NCBI RefSeq assembly: GCF_006783905.1
Contig: NZ_VFPE01000002.1
Span: 372,001 to 436,000, forward strand
Source of the DNA: Microbacterium kyungheense
Lineage (GTDB): Bacteria > Actinomycetota > Actinomycetes > Actinomycetales > Microbacteriaceae
DNA: 64,000 bases
Reading direction: 5' to 3'
This document shows positions 23,120 through 31,432 of the stretch, piece by piece (positions within the stretch are counted from its first letter, which is position 1; each line of letters begins with the position of its first letter). Under the pieces are notes generated by a model. The model had not been told where the DNA came from. It saw nothing but the letters and a program-made list of their open reading frames with translations, and made no database searches. The translations under genes and the position numbers were made by a program.

Positions 23120-23139
23120 GACGGGTTGGGAGGATGCTT

Positions 23140-23163
23140 GCGGGCGCATACATCTGCGCCCGC
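23140..23163 (+). terminator. candidate hairpin terminator or attenuator
   Basis: A perfect 9-bp stem (gcgggcgca with tgcgcccgc) closes a 6-nt loop between the P-type ATPase and the flavin operon. No U-tract follows, so termination strength is uncertain; intrinsic terminators without U-tracts are common in high-GC actinobacteria. Confidence 0.5.
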
Positions 23164-23187
23164 TGACTACGAGCCAGGAGGACCGTC

Positions 23188-23664
23188 ATGATCCGCACCG
23201 CACTCGCCACACGTCCCGTCCGCGCCGGCGCCGCCCTCACCGCGGCGGCCGGCATCGCTCTGCTGGCCGGCTGCGCGCCGACCGCGTCGGAGGCGGAGGA
23301 GCCGTCCACGGGCTCCTCCTCGACCGACGACTCGACGGGCGACAGCTCGGCGAGCACGGGCACCGGCACGTACGCCGACGGCACGTACACGGCAGAAGGC
23401 TCGTACCCGACGCCCGAATCGGTGGAGACCATCTCGGTCACCGTCACATTGAAGGACGACATCGTCACCGACGTCGAGGTCACCGGCAACCCGCAGAAGC
23501 GGGAGTCCGAGGAGTATCAGGGCAAGTTCATCGGCGGGATCGCCGCGGTGGTCGTCGGGCAGGACATCGACGACCTCCAGGTGAGCCGCGTCGCCGGCTC
23601 GTCGCTCACCAGCGGCGGGTTCAACGACGCCATCGAGACGATCAAGTCCGAGGCGGCGGGCTGA
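23188..23664 (+). CDS. FMN-binding-domain lipoprotein
   Basis: 158-residue exported lipoprotein. The N terminus carries twin arginines spread over a basic segment and a lipobox LLAGC with the lipidated Cys29. A Ser/Thr/Asp-rich tether (30-60) precedes a small FMN_bind domain (~62-158). The motif VAGSSLTSGGF aligns with the SGATLTS flavinylation motif, placing Ser139 where Thr is usually modified; this is a noteworthy variation. FMN would be attached by the ApbE encoded next. The role is to carry electrons on the outer membrane face, probably from the NqrB/RnfD-like reductase. A strong AGGAGG ribosome-binding site lies upstream. Confidence 0.83.
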   Translation: MIRTALATRPVRAGAALTAAAGIALLAGCAPTASEAEEPSTGSSSTDDSTGDSSASTGTGTYADGTYTAEGSYPTPESVETISVTVTLKDDIVTDVEVTGNPQKRESEEYQGKFIGGIAAVVVGQDIDDLQVSRVAGSSLTSGGFNDAIETIKSEAAG

Positions 23665-23666
23665 GC

Positions 23667-24566
23667 ATGGCCGGGGCGCCCGCATCGTGGCGCTTCGAGG
23701 CCATCGGCACGACGTGGGAGATCGTCACCGACGAGGAGCTGCCGGCCCCGCTCCGCGCGGCCGTCACCGCGACCGTCGACGAGTTCGACCGCACCTGGTC
23801 CCGCTTCCGGTCCGACTCCGCCGTCAGCGCGCTCGCCCGCCGGGGCGGGGCGCTTCCCGCGCCGCCTGACGCCGCGCCGATGCTCGACGCGCTGTCGGCG
23901 CTCTCGGCAGCCACCCGGGGCGCCGTGAACCCGCTGGTCGGGGCATCCCTCGATGCCCTCGGCTATGACGCCGCCTCGTCGCTGCGCGACCGCGGGGCTC
24001 AGCCGGCGCCTGCCGACTGGAGCGCAAGGCTGACGTGGCAGGACGGCGTCCTCGCGCTCACGGAGCCGGCGACGATCGACGTCGGCGCGCTCGGCAAGGG
24101 ACGCCTCGTCGACCTCGTGCTGGCCGTCGTGGCGGCCTCCGTCCCCGGCGATGTCGTCGTCGACGCGAGCGGCGACCTCGCGGTGCGCGGACACGGTCGG
24201 CGCATCGGCCTGGAGCACCCCTTCGACCCGCGCCGCGCGATCGGGGTCTGGGAGGTGACGGATGCCGCACTGTGCGCATCCGCGACCAACCGGCGTGCGT
24301 GGCCGTCGGCGACGGGCACCACCCTGCACCACGTGCTCGACGCGCGTACCGGTCAGCCGGTGCGCGCCTACGCGGCGACGTGGGCGGTCGCGGGTGACGC
24401 GATGACGGCGGACGCCGTCGCGACCGCGCTGTTCTTCGACGGGGGACCGCGCCTGGCCCACGAGTGGGGCGTCGAATGGGTGCGCATGACGACCGACGGC
24501 GCCGTCGAGTGGTCTCCCGGGTGCCGCGCCGACCTCTTCCTCGGAGCAGATACCGTGGAATCGTGA
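23667..24566 (+). CDS. apbE: FAD:protein FMN transferase
   Basis: 299-residue ApbE/flavin transferase. It moves the FMN half of FAD onto Ser/Thr of FMN_bind proteins. Visible features are the N-terminal AIGTTWEIV strand, TIDVGALGKGRLVDLV (metal/FAD loop), VVDASGDLAVRGHGRR, and the C-terminal region LHHVLDARTGQPVRAYAATWAVAGDAMTADAVATALF with the conserved TADA acidic site. No signal peptide is obvious at the N terminus; some actinobacterial members lack one, but then modification must happen before or during export, which is an open question. It starts two bases after the lipoprotein stop and its stop overlaps the next GTG. Confidence 0.88.
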   Translation: MAGAPASWRFEAIGTTWEIVTDEELPAPLRAAVTATVDEFDRTWSRFRSDSAVSALARRGGALPAPPDAAPMLDALSALSAATRGAVNPLVGASLDALGYDAASSLRDRGAQPAPADWSARLTWQDGVLALTEPATIDVGALGKGRLVDLVLAVVAASVPGDVVVDASGDLAVRGHGRRIGLEHPFDPRRAIGVWEVTDAALCASATNRRAWPSATGTTLHHVLDARTGQPVRAYAATWAVAGDAMTADAVATALFFDGGPRLAHEWGVEWVRMTTDGAVEWSPGCRADLFLGADTVES

Positions 24567-25117
24567 CCGAGTCTCTCTCCGGACACGTCGTCGCGGTCTC
24601 CCGCGACGACGCGCATCGCTTCAGCAAGCCGACGCGTGACACCATCACCCTGATCGCCGGGCTCGGCGTCGAAGGCGATGCTCACGCCGGCGTCACCGTC
24701 CAGCACCTGTCTCGCGTGAAGCGCGACCCCGGGGCGCCCAATCTGCGGCAGGTCCACCTGATGCACGCCGAGCTCTTCGACGACATGGCCGCACGCGGCC
24801 ACGTCGTCACGCCGGGTGCGCTCGGCGAGAACATCACGACCGCGGGTGTGGATCTGCTGGGTCTCGCACGAGGGACGCGGCTGGAGATCGGCGACGAGGC
24901 GGTGATCGAGATCACCGGCCTGCGCAACCCCTGCGCGCAGATCAACGGCGCCTCTGACGGGCTCATGAAGGAGCTCGTGTACGTCGACGACGCCGGCGAG
25001 ACCGTGCGCCTCGCGGGCGTCATGTCGGTGGTCCTCGCCGGCGGCACGGTGCGCGCGGGCGACGGCATCCGCGTCATCCCGCCGGCGGGCCGCCACGAGC
25101 CTCTGCAGCCGGTGTGA
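24563..25117 (+). CDS. MOSC-domain protein
   Basis: 184-residue MOSC-domain protein. The core is seen as GVEGDAHAG, RQVHLMHAELFDD, GALGENITTAGVDLLGLARGTRLEIG and LRNPCAQINGASDG, with the conserved Cys in PCAQI. MOSC domains handle sulfur or molybdenum cofactor chemistry, as in YiiM and the C terminus of Moco sulfurases; standalone proteins of this size are often YiiM-like N-hydroxylated-base reductases. Its position between ApbE and the FNR-fusion reductase, with GTGA overlap and 4-nt spacing, suggests it may receive electrons from the same flavin system. This link is inference. Confidence 0.8.
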   Translation: MTESLSGHVVAVSRDDAHRFSKPTRDTITLIAGLGVEGDAHAGVTVQHLSRVKRDPGAPNLRQVHLMHAELFDDMAARGHVVTPGALGENITTAGVDLLGLARGTRLEIGDEAVIEITGLRNPCAQINGASDGLMKELVYVDDAGETVRLAGVMSVVLAGGTVRAGDGIRVIPPAGRHEPLQPV

Positions 25118-25121
25118 CGCG

Positions 25122-26684
25122 ATGGGAACTCTGACTGCGCTCTGGAACCGCGTCTTCGCGGTGCTCGGCCGCCTCTCGATGTACCGGCTCGTGTACTTCG
25201 CCCTCGCGGCGCTCGCCGTGGTGGCACTCCTGCTGTCGTTCTTCGGCCTGGTCGGCCCCGATCCGCTGCAGCTCGTCGTGACGCTGGTGGTGCTGGCGGC
25301 CGTCTGCGTGGCGGTGGATGCCGCCGCCCAGCGTGTCCTGAACCTTCCCTGGCGCCTGGAGTCCTCGCTCATCACGGCGCACATCCTGCTGTTCGTGCTC
25401 GGACCCACGCTCGAGGTCGCGGGCCTGGCCGGCATCGCCATCGCCGCGGCCGTCGCGTCGCTCTCGAAGTACGTGCTGGCGTGGCGCGGGCGTCACATCT
25501 TCAACCCGGCGGCCGTGGGCGCCACCGTGCTGACGCTGCTGAGCCTCGCGTGGCCCGCGCTGGGCGCGCCGTCGTGGTGGGTCGGCACACCCGCGCTGGC
25601 CGCTCCGGTGGTCCTCCTCGGCCTCGCGGTGCTCGTGCGCACCGAGAAGGTGCGCGTGATCGCCGTGTTCCTCGTGATCGCCGTGGCCGTGTTCGTGCTG
25701 CGCACGGCCGCGCTGCTGACGGCGTCCGGATCCCTCGTCGACACATGGCAGCTGCTGTCGATCGCGCTGTTCAGTTCGCCGTTCCTGTTCCTCGGCGCCT
25801 TCATGCTCTCCGAGCCGCTGACGCTTCCGCCGCGCCGGTGGCAGCAGTTCACGGTGGCCGCGGTCGTCGGCGTGCTCGCCGGCTGGCCCATCCCGGTCGG
25901 CGACATCACGCTCGGCCAGGAGCGCGCCCTGCTGATCGGCAACCTCGTCGCCTTCGCATTCGCCGTGCGCACCGCCGTGCGTCTCACCCTGGTGTCGCGC
26001 GCGGAGCCGACGCCCACGGTGCAGGAGCTCACGTTCCGCGTGCACGACCGGCTCGCCTTCCTCCCCGGCCAGTACCTCGAACTGGAGGTGCCGCACCGTC
26101 ACCCGGACGCGCGCGGCACCCGGCGGGAGTTCAGCATCGCCTCGGCGCCCGCCGACCTGCCGCTGCTGAAGGTCGCGTTCAAGGAGGGCAAGAGCGCGAA
26201 GGCGCTGAGCTCGTACAAGCAGGCGCTCGCGCAGGTGAAGCCCGGCGACGCCCTCGCGATCACCGGCGTGTGGGGCGACTTCCTTCTGCCCAAGCGCGAT
26301 GCGGCCCCGGTCCTCATGGTCGCGGCGGGCATCGGCGTGACGCCCTTCGTGTCGCAGCTGCGGCAGGCGACGGCGTCGGCGGCCGACCGTGACATCGTGC
26401 TGGTGTACGTCGCGTCGGATGCCTCGGAACTGGCCTATCGCGACGAGATCGAGGCCTCGGGGGCTCGGGTCGTCGTATTCACGCGTGATCGGCCGGCAGA
26501 CCTTCCGCGGCACTGGGAGTGGGCCCAGGGCGTGCGGCTCGACGCGGACGGCCTGATGCGCGTCGTGCCCGACATCGGGTCACGCCATGCCTACATCTCG
26601 GGTCCCGCGGCGCTGATCGCCGATCTCGCGCCCGCGCTGGAGCGCGCCCGCTCGATCACGACCGACGCCTTCAGCGGCTACTGA
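25122..26684 (+). CDS. NqrB/RnfD-like membrane domain fused to ferredoxin-NADP reductase domain
   Basis: 520-residue two-part protein. The first ~300 residues form about ten hydrophobic helices with the conserved RGRHIFNPAAVGAT segment typical of NqrB/RnfD subunits. The rest is an FAD/NAD(P)-binding reductase: FLPGQYLELEV, RREFSIASAP (RxxS FAD motif), then VLMVAAGIGVTPFVSQL and DIVLVYVASDASELAY for the nucleotide. The predicted reaction is oxidation of cytoplasmic NAD(P)H with electron transfer through membrane flavins to the flavinylated lipoprotein encoded upstream. It is the last gene of the four-gene operon and its end overlaps the convergent histidine kinase by 14 nt. Confidence 0.82.
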   Translation: MGTLTALWNRVFAVLGRLSMYRLVYFALAALAVVALLLSFFGLVGPDPLQLVVTLVVLAAVCVAVDAAAQRVLNLPWRLESSLITAHILLFVLGPTLEVAGLAGIAIAAAVASLSKYVLAWRGRHIFNPAAVGATVLTLLSLAWPALGAPSWWVGTPALAAPVVLLGLAVLVRTEKVRVIAVFLVIAVAVFVLRTAALLTASGSLVDTWQLLSIALFSSPFLFLGAFMLSEPLTLPPRRWQQFTVAAVVGVLAGWPIPVGDITLGQERALLIGNLVAFAFAVRTAVRLTLVSRAEPTPTVQELTFRVHDRLAFLPGQYLELEVPHRHPDARGTRREFSIASAPADLPLLKVAFKEGKSAKALSSYKQALAQVKPGDALAITGVWGDFLLPKRDAAPVLMVAAGIGVTPFVSQLRQATASAADRDIVLVYVASDASELAYRDEIEASGARVVVFTRDRPADLPRHWEWAQGVRLDADGLMRVVPDIGSRHAYISGPAALIADLAPALERARSITTDAFSGY

Positions 26685-28212
26685 CCTCGTCGGCGGGCCG
26701 CGTCGGCAACCGGACCTCGAACGTCGTGTCGCCGGGGGCGCTGCGCACCTGGATGCTGCCGCCGTGCGCGTCGACGATGGCCCGCGCGATCGAGAGCCCG
26801 AGACCGGTGCCGCCGGTGTGGCGCGCGCGTGACCGGTCGCCACGGGCGAAGCGCTCGAACAGCTCGTCCTTGATCGCGGGGTCGATGCCCGGTCCGTCGT
26901 CGTGGACGGTGAGGACGGCGTCGCCCGCGTCGCGCGCCACGCGCACGGTCACGACGGTGCCTGCGGGCGTGTGGGTGCGGGCGTTCGCGAGCAGGTTCGT
27001 GACGACCTGCTGCATGCGTCCCATGTCGCCGGCGATCGTCACCGGCTCATCGCCGAGGTCGAGCACCCACTCGTGGTCCGGGCCGGTCGTGCGGACGTCG
27101 CCGACCGCGTCGATCGCCAGGCGGGTGAGGTCGACGCTGCCGTAGACGAGTTCCTGGCCCTCGTCGAGCCGCGCGAGCAGCAGCAGGTCCTCCACGAGCG
27201 AGGTCATCCGCAGCGACTGCGCCTGGATGCGCTCCAGCGACGCCTCGGTGGTGTCGATGGTCGTGGCGGCGTGGTCGCGGCCGAGCGCCTTGAGCGACAG
27301 CTCGGAGTATCCGCGGATCGAGGCGAGCGGCGTGCGCAGCTCGTGACTCGCGTCGGCGACGAAGGCCCGCATCCGCTCCTCGTTGCGCTGCCGGGCCGTG
27401 AGGGATTCGTCGACGTGATCGAGCAGGCTGTTGAGCGCGGAGCCCACGCGACCCACCTCGGTGCGCGGGTCGGCCTGCGCATCGGGTACGCGCTCGGCAA
27501 TGGTCACGTCGCCCTGGTCGAGCTTGAGGTTGGACACGCGCGCGGCCGTGTCGGCGACGGCGCGCAGCGGTGCCAGCCCCGCGCGGATGGTCCACGCGGT
27601 CGCCACGGACAGCAGGATCAGGCCGCCGACGGTCAGCAGCACGATGGTCGTGAGCATGCGCGTCATGGTCGCAGCGACGTCGTCGCGCGAGAGGCCGACG
27701 AGGGCGACGACCGACCCGCCGGACGAGAGCGGTTCGACGCGGTACGTCCCCAGACCGTCGATCGTCACGACGAGCTGCCCGTGCTGTCCGCGGAGGCTGC
27801 TGCTGATCTGCGTCATCTGCGCGTCGTCGAGGGCGACGACGCCGTCGGAGGTCGTGACGGCCGCGTTCGCGTCGTTCGGCGGCACGTCGATCGCGAGGAA
27901 GAAGCCCGGCAGCTGCGGCTGCTCGGTCAGCACCTGCTCGGCGGTCATGCCGCTGACCCCCGGCGCCGAGAGCATGACGGCGGCGCGGCGCGCGGCGGAC
28001 TGGACGTTCTCGTTCAGCTGCTGCTCGAGCACACCCGCGAGGATCGCGCTCGTCGCCACGGCCACCAGCACGAGGATGAACGACGTGATCGACACGACGG
28101 TCGCGATGAGCTTGCGCTGCAACGTCCACGGCCTGCGGACACGCGCCTTCTTCGCGGGCTTCGCCGGGGCGGCCGGCTTCGCATCGATCTGTTCGTGGGT
28201 GTCTGTCGTCAC
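26671..28212 (-). CDS. sensor histidine kinase (TcrY/PhoR-type)
   Basis: 513-residue membrane histidine kinase. A basic, Ala/Pro/Lys-rich N terminus is followed by TM1 (~36-60), an extracytoplasmic sensor loop (~61-185), TM2 (~187-209), a HAMP domain, the dimerisation/phosphoacceptor motif VADASHELRTPLA with H290, and the ATPase domain with N box (VVTNLLANARTHTP), DDGPGID and GTGLGLSIA. All catalytic motifs are intact. The start GTG overlaps the upstream response regulator's stop (GTGA on the minus strand). It probably senses an envelope signal and controls the divergent ABC exporter. Overlap with the flavin operon end is convergent. Confidence 0.92.
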   Translation of the reverse strand: MTTDTHEQIDAKPAAPAKPAKKARVRRPWTLQRKLIATVVSITSFILVLVAVATSAILAGVLEQQLNENVQSAARRAAVMLSAPGVSGMTAEQVLTEQPQLPGFFLAIDVPPNDANAAVTTSDGVVALDDAQMTQISSSLRGQHGQLVVTIDGLGTYRVEPLSSGGSVVALVGLSRDDVAATMTRMLTTIVLLTVGGLILLSVATAWTIRAGLAPLRAVADTAARVSNLKLDQGDVTIAERVPDAQADPRTEVGRVGSALNSLLDHVDESLTARQRNEERMRAFVADASHELRTPLASIRGYSELSLKALGRDHAATTIDTTEASLERIQAQSLRMTSLVEDLLLLARLDEGQELVYGSVDLTRLAIDAVGDVRTTGPDHEWVLDLGDEPVTIAGDMGRMQQVVTNLLANARTHTPAGTVVTVRVARDAGDAVLTVHDDGPGIDPAIKDELFERFARGDRSRARHTGGTGLGLSIARAIVDAHGGSIQVRSAPGDTTFEVRLPTRPADEVSSR

Positions 28213-28937
28213 TGCGGCGCCTTGATCATGTACCCGACGCCGCGGACCGTGTGGATCAGCGGCTCGTGCCCCGCGTCGATCTTCTTGCGCAGGTACGAGA
28301 TGTACAGCTCGACCACGCTGGAGCGGCCGCCGAAGTCGTAGTTCCAGACCCGGTCGAGGATCTGCGCCTTCGAGACGACGCGACGCTGGTTGCGCATGAG
28401 GTAGCGGAGCAGCTCGAACTCGGTCGCGGTGAGCTCGATCTCGGTGCCGGCGCGCTCCACCTCGTGGCTGTCCTCGTTGAGGCTGAGGTCGGCGACACGC
28501 AGGATCGGCTCGGCACCCGCCGCATGCGCGGTGCCGGCACGGCGCATGAGCCCGCGCAGCCGCGCCACGACCTCTTCGAGGCTGAACGGCTTCGTCACAT
28601 AGTCGTCGCCGCCGGCAGTGAGCCCCGCCACGCGGTCGGTCACGGCATCCTTCGCGGTGAGGAACAGCACCGGCACATCGTCGCCCGACTGCCGCAGACG
28701 CTGCAGCACCGCCATGCCGTCGAGGTCCGGCATCATGATGTCGAGCACCATCGCGTCGGGGGCGAACTCGCGCGCGGTCTGCAGCGCCTCGAATCCCGAG
28801 CCCGCCGTCTTCACGTCCCAGCCCTCCATCCGCAGCGCCATCGACAGCAGGTCGGTGAGCATCTGCTCGTCGTCCACCACGAGCACGCGGAGGTTGGAGC
28901 CGTCGGGACGCAGGAGGGTGGGCGCGGGGCTGGTCAT
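28209..28937 (-). CDS. OmpR/PhoB-family response regulator
   Basis: 242-residue DNA-binding response regulator. The receiver has DDE at 22-24, the phosphoacceptor D66 in VLDIMMP, T94 in LFLTAKD and K116 in VTKPF. The C-terminal winged helix (RVADLSLNEDSHEVERAG...KAQILDRVWNYDFGGRSSVVELYISYLRKKID) is the OmpR type, closest in look to TcrX/TrcR/MprA of mycobacteria. The ATG lies 6 nt after CACAAT on the minus strand. The 200-bp divergent region contains direct repeats spaced by 11 bp (28959-29049), the spacing expected for OmpR-family dimers, so autoregulation and control of the exporter are likely. Confidence 0.93.
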   Translation of the reverse strand: MTSPAPTLLRPDGSNLRVLVVDDEQMLTDLLSMALRMEGWDVKTAGSGFEALQTAREFAPDAMVLDIMMPDLDGMAVLQRLRQSGDDVPVLFLTAKDAVTDRVAGLTAGGDDYVTKPFSLEEVVARLRGLMRRAGTAHAAGAEPILRVADLSLNEDSHEVERAGTEIELTATEFELLRYLMRNQRRVVSKAQILDRVWNYDFGGRSSVVELYISYLRKKIDAGHEPLIHTVRGVGYMIKAPQ

Positions 28938-29137
28938 GCGTCCATTGTGAACGCCTTCCTATGCGGTTGCTATGGAGCGCGCTATGGGCCTGCTGTGAAC
29001 CTGCACCGTCGGACGACGAGGGATGCCGGAGCTCATACGTTCCTCATAGCTGCCGCTGGTGACGCGCATGAGTGCTCTCCGTAGCGTCCTCACGACGGCC
29101 GGCATCCTGCCCGCCGGGAGGAGACCCGAAGACAGCA
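28938..29137. promoter_or_regulatory. divergent control region with helically phased CTATG/CTCATA repeats
   Basis: Between the response regulator and the ABC permease, CTATG occurs at 28959, 28970 and 28982 (spacings 11 and 12), and CTCATA occurs at 29032 and 29043 (spacing 11), the latter being nearly the complement of the former. OmpR-family regulators bind such half-sites one helical turn apart. One cluster lies next to each gene, so the regulator probably controls both directions. Confidence 0.6.
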
Positions 29138-30613
29138 ATGTATATGACCTATCTGCGGCGGGAGCTCGCCGGCCGCAAGAAGCAGACGATCATCGTGGCC
29201 GCCGGCCTCGCGATCGCGATCGCACTCGTGATGATCGTGAATTCCCTGGCCGCAGGGGTCAGCGCCGCACAGGCGAAGGCGCTCGAGTCCGTGTACGGCG
29301 TCGGCACCGACCTCACGGTGTCGGGTGCCCAGGCCGAGCCGGGGCAGGGTGGCGGGCCCCGTTTCGAGTTCGGACAGGACGGCGGCGAGACCTCGGACGA
29401 CGGCACCACCGAACTGAACCAGTCGCGTCTGGTGACCGAGCCGATGCGCGCGACCCTCGACGCGTCGACGCTCGACACCGTCACAGCGGTCGACGGCGTC
29501 TCCGCGGCATCCGCTGCGCTCAGCCTCACCAACATGACCTTCTCGGGGGAGCTGCCGCAGCGGCCCGCCGACGGCGGTGACGGGTCGTCCACGGACGTCC
29601 AGCCGCCGACGCAGCAGCAGAACGGCGGTGGTGGCGGCTTCGGCGGCGGATCGTTCGGCGTCGACTCGTTCACCGTGCTGGGCATCGACCCGTCCGCCGA
29701 CGCCGTGGGCCCGCTGTCGGCCGTCGAGGTCACGGACGGGCGCGGCCTGGAGGCCGCCGACGCGGGAGCGTACAGCGCCGTGCTCGACGCCACCTACGCC
29801 ACGACCGCGGAACTCGCCGTCGGCGACACCGTCAACATCGGCGGCCAGGACTTCACCGTCGTCGGACTGGTCGGGTCGACCTCGGACGAGGCCGACACCG
29901 CCGCGAACGTCTACATCCCGCTCGACGTCGCCCAGGAGCTCTCGGGTGCCGGAGACGTGATCTCGACGGTGTACGTGCAGGCGGAATCCGCCGACGCGAT
30001 CTCGTCGGTGCAGACGGCCCTCCAGGCCGCGCTGCCCGACGCGACCGTGAGCTCGCAGTCCGACCTCGCCTCGACCGTCTCGGGCTCGCTCTCCAGCGCG
30101 ACCTCGCTCATCACGAACCTCGGCACCTGGCTGTCGCTCATCGTGCTGGCGGTCGCGCTCGTGCTGGCCGTCCTCTTCACGATCTCGGGCGTCTCGCGAC
30201 GCACCCGTGAGTTCGGCACGCTCAAGGCCATCGGCTGGTCCAACGGCCGCGTCGTCGGCCAGGTGGCAGGCGAGTCCGTCGTGCAGGGGCTCATCGGCGG
30301 CGTCGTCGGCCTCGTGATCGGCTTCGCCGGCATCCTGGCGATCAACCTCATCTCGCCGACGATCTCGGCGGCGCCCTCGTCCGAGTCGTTCGGCGACGGC
30401 GGCCCGCAGATGGGCGGTCCGGGCGGGGGAGGCGGCTTCATGGGCGCCGTCCAGCAGACCACCACCGACATCGTGCTGCAGGCACCGGTCACGGTCTGGG
30501 TGGTCGTCGCCGCTGTCGGCATCGCGGTCCTGGGCGGACTCGTCGCCGGCGCATTCGGCGGCTGGCGCGCCGCCCGGCTCAGTCCCGCCGAAGCCCTGCG
30601 ATCGGTCGGCTGA
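29138..30613 (+). CDS. FtsX/MacB-type ABC transporter permease
   Basis: 491-residue permease with the MacB topology: one N-terminal helix (~18-40), a large extracytoplasmic domain (~41-340), then three helices around 345-368, 390-415 and 465-485. The segment RTREFGTLKAIGWSNGRVVGQVAGESVVQGLIGG is the coupling helix that contacts the ATPase, and AARLSPAEALRSVG is the family's C-terminal signature. The extracytoplasmic domain has unusual Gly/Gln/Pro-rich stretches (GGGGGFGGGSFG, and a Gly-rich loop near 430-445). It probably extrudes peptides or lipids, or transmits force across the membrane. The ATG was chosen; the GGGAGGAG sequence is ~14 nt upstream, so the in-frame ATG six bases later is also possible. 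Confidence 0.88.
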   Translation: MYMTYLRRELAGRKKQTIIVAAGLAIAIALVMIVNSLAAGVSAAQAKALESVYGVGTDLTVSGAQAEPGQGGGPRFEFGQDGGETSDDGTTELNQSRLVTEPMRATLDASTLDTVTAVDGVSAASAALSLTNMTFSGELPQRPADGGDGSSTDVQPPTQQQNGGGGGFGGGSFGVDSFTVLGIDPSADAVGPLSAVEVTDGRGLEAADAGAYSAVLDATYATTAELAVGDTVNIGGQDFTVVGLVGSTSDEADTAANVYIPLDVAQELSGAGDVISTVYVQAESADAISSVQTALQAALPDATVSSQSDLASTVSGSLSSATSLITNLGTWLSLIVLAVALVLAVLFTISGVSRRTREFGTLKAIGWSNGRVVGQVAGESVVQGLIGGVVGLVIGFAGILAINLISPTISAAPSSESFGDGGPQMGGPGGGGGFMGAVQQTTTDIVLQAPVTVWVVVAAVGIAVLGGLVAGAFGGWRAARLSPAEALRSVG

Positions 30614-30685
30614 GCGGCCATGACCGACCTGACGCGCCGCGAGGCGGCATCCACTTCACCCACTCCAGAACCGGGAGACCACGCC

Positions 30686-31411
30686 ATGACCATGATCGAC
30701 GCCGAGCCGGCTCCGGCTCCCGACGCCGCGCCGGAGGCGCTCTACCGCCTCGAAGGCGTCACCCGCACGTACACCCAGAAGGGCCGCGTCGTGAAGGCGC
30801 TCGCCGGCGTCGACCTCGAGATCGAGGCGGGGGACTTCGTCACCATCCAGGGACCGACCGGCGGCGGCAAATCGACGCTGCTGCAGCTGCTCGGCGCGCT
30901 CGACCGGCCGACGACCGGGGCGGTCCACCTGGGCGATCTCGACATCGCGACGGCGAACAACCGGAAGCTCGGCCGGATCCGCGCCCACGAGATCGGGTTC
31001 GTGTTCCAGGGGTTCAACCTCATTCCCACCCTGACCGCGCACGAGAACGTCGACATGGCGCTGGAGCCCCTCGGCCTGACGAAGGCCGAGCGCACGGCGC
31101 GGGTCACCGAGGCTCTCGCGCACGTCGGCCTCGCGGAGCGCGGCGATCACCGTCCCGGTGAACTCTCCGGCGGTCAGCAGCAGCGCGTCGCCATCGCCCG
31201 GGCGATCGTCAAGCGTCCCCGCGTGCTGCTCGCCGACGAGCCCACCGGCAACCTCGACGAGAGCATGCGCGACGAGATCCTCTCGGTGCTGCAGAAGCTC
31301 AACGACGAGGGGCTCACGCTCATCGTCGTGACGCACGACTCGGCGGTCGCCCGCCGCGCCCGTCGTCGCCTGCGGCTGGACAAGGGCACGGTGCGCGACA
31401 TCACGCGCTGA
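30686..31411 (+). CDS. ABC transporter ATP-binding protein (LolD/MacB-type)
   Basis: 241-residue ATPase partner of the preceding permease. Motifs are GPTGGGKST (Walker A, 56-64), Q-loop FVFQGFNLIPTLTAHENV, signature LSGGQQQRVAIARA, Walker B VLLADEPTGNLD and the switch TLIVVTHDS. The Q-loop and signature are of the LolD/FtsE/MacB type. I place the start at the ATG preceded by a GGGAG sequence at ~30672; an in-frame ATG at 30620 would add 22 Ser/Thr/Pro-rich residues without a good ribosome-binding site. It is 72 nt after the permease stop and in the same transcription unit, presumably under the divergent two-component system. Confidence 0.9.
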   Translation: MTMIDAEPAPAPDAAPEALYRLEGVTRTYTQKGRVVKALAGVDLEIEAGDFVTIQGPTGGGKSTLLQLLGALDRPTTGAVHLGDLDIATANNRKLGRIRAHEIGFVFQGFNLIPTLTAHENVDMALEPLGLTKAERTARVTEALAHVGLAERGDHRPGELSGGQQQRVAIARAIVKRPRVLLADEPTGNLDESMRDEILSVLQKLNDEGLTLIVVTHDSAVARRARRRLRLDKGTVRDITR

Positions 31412-31432
31412 GCAGGCGGACGGGCCGGGCGC

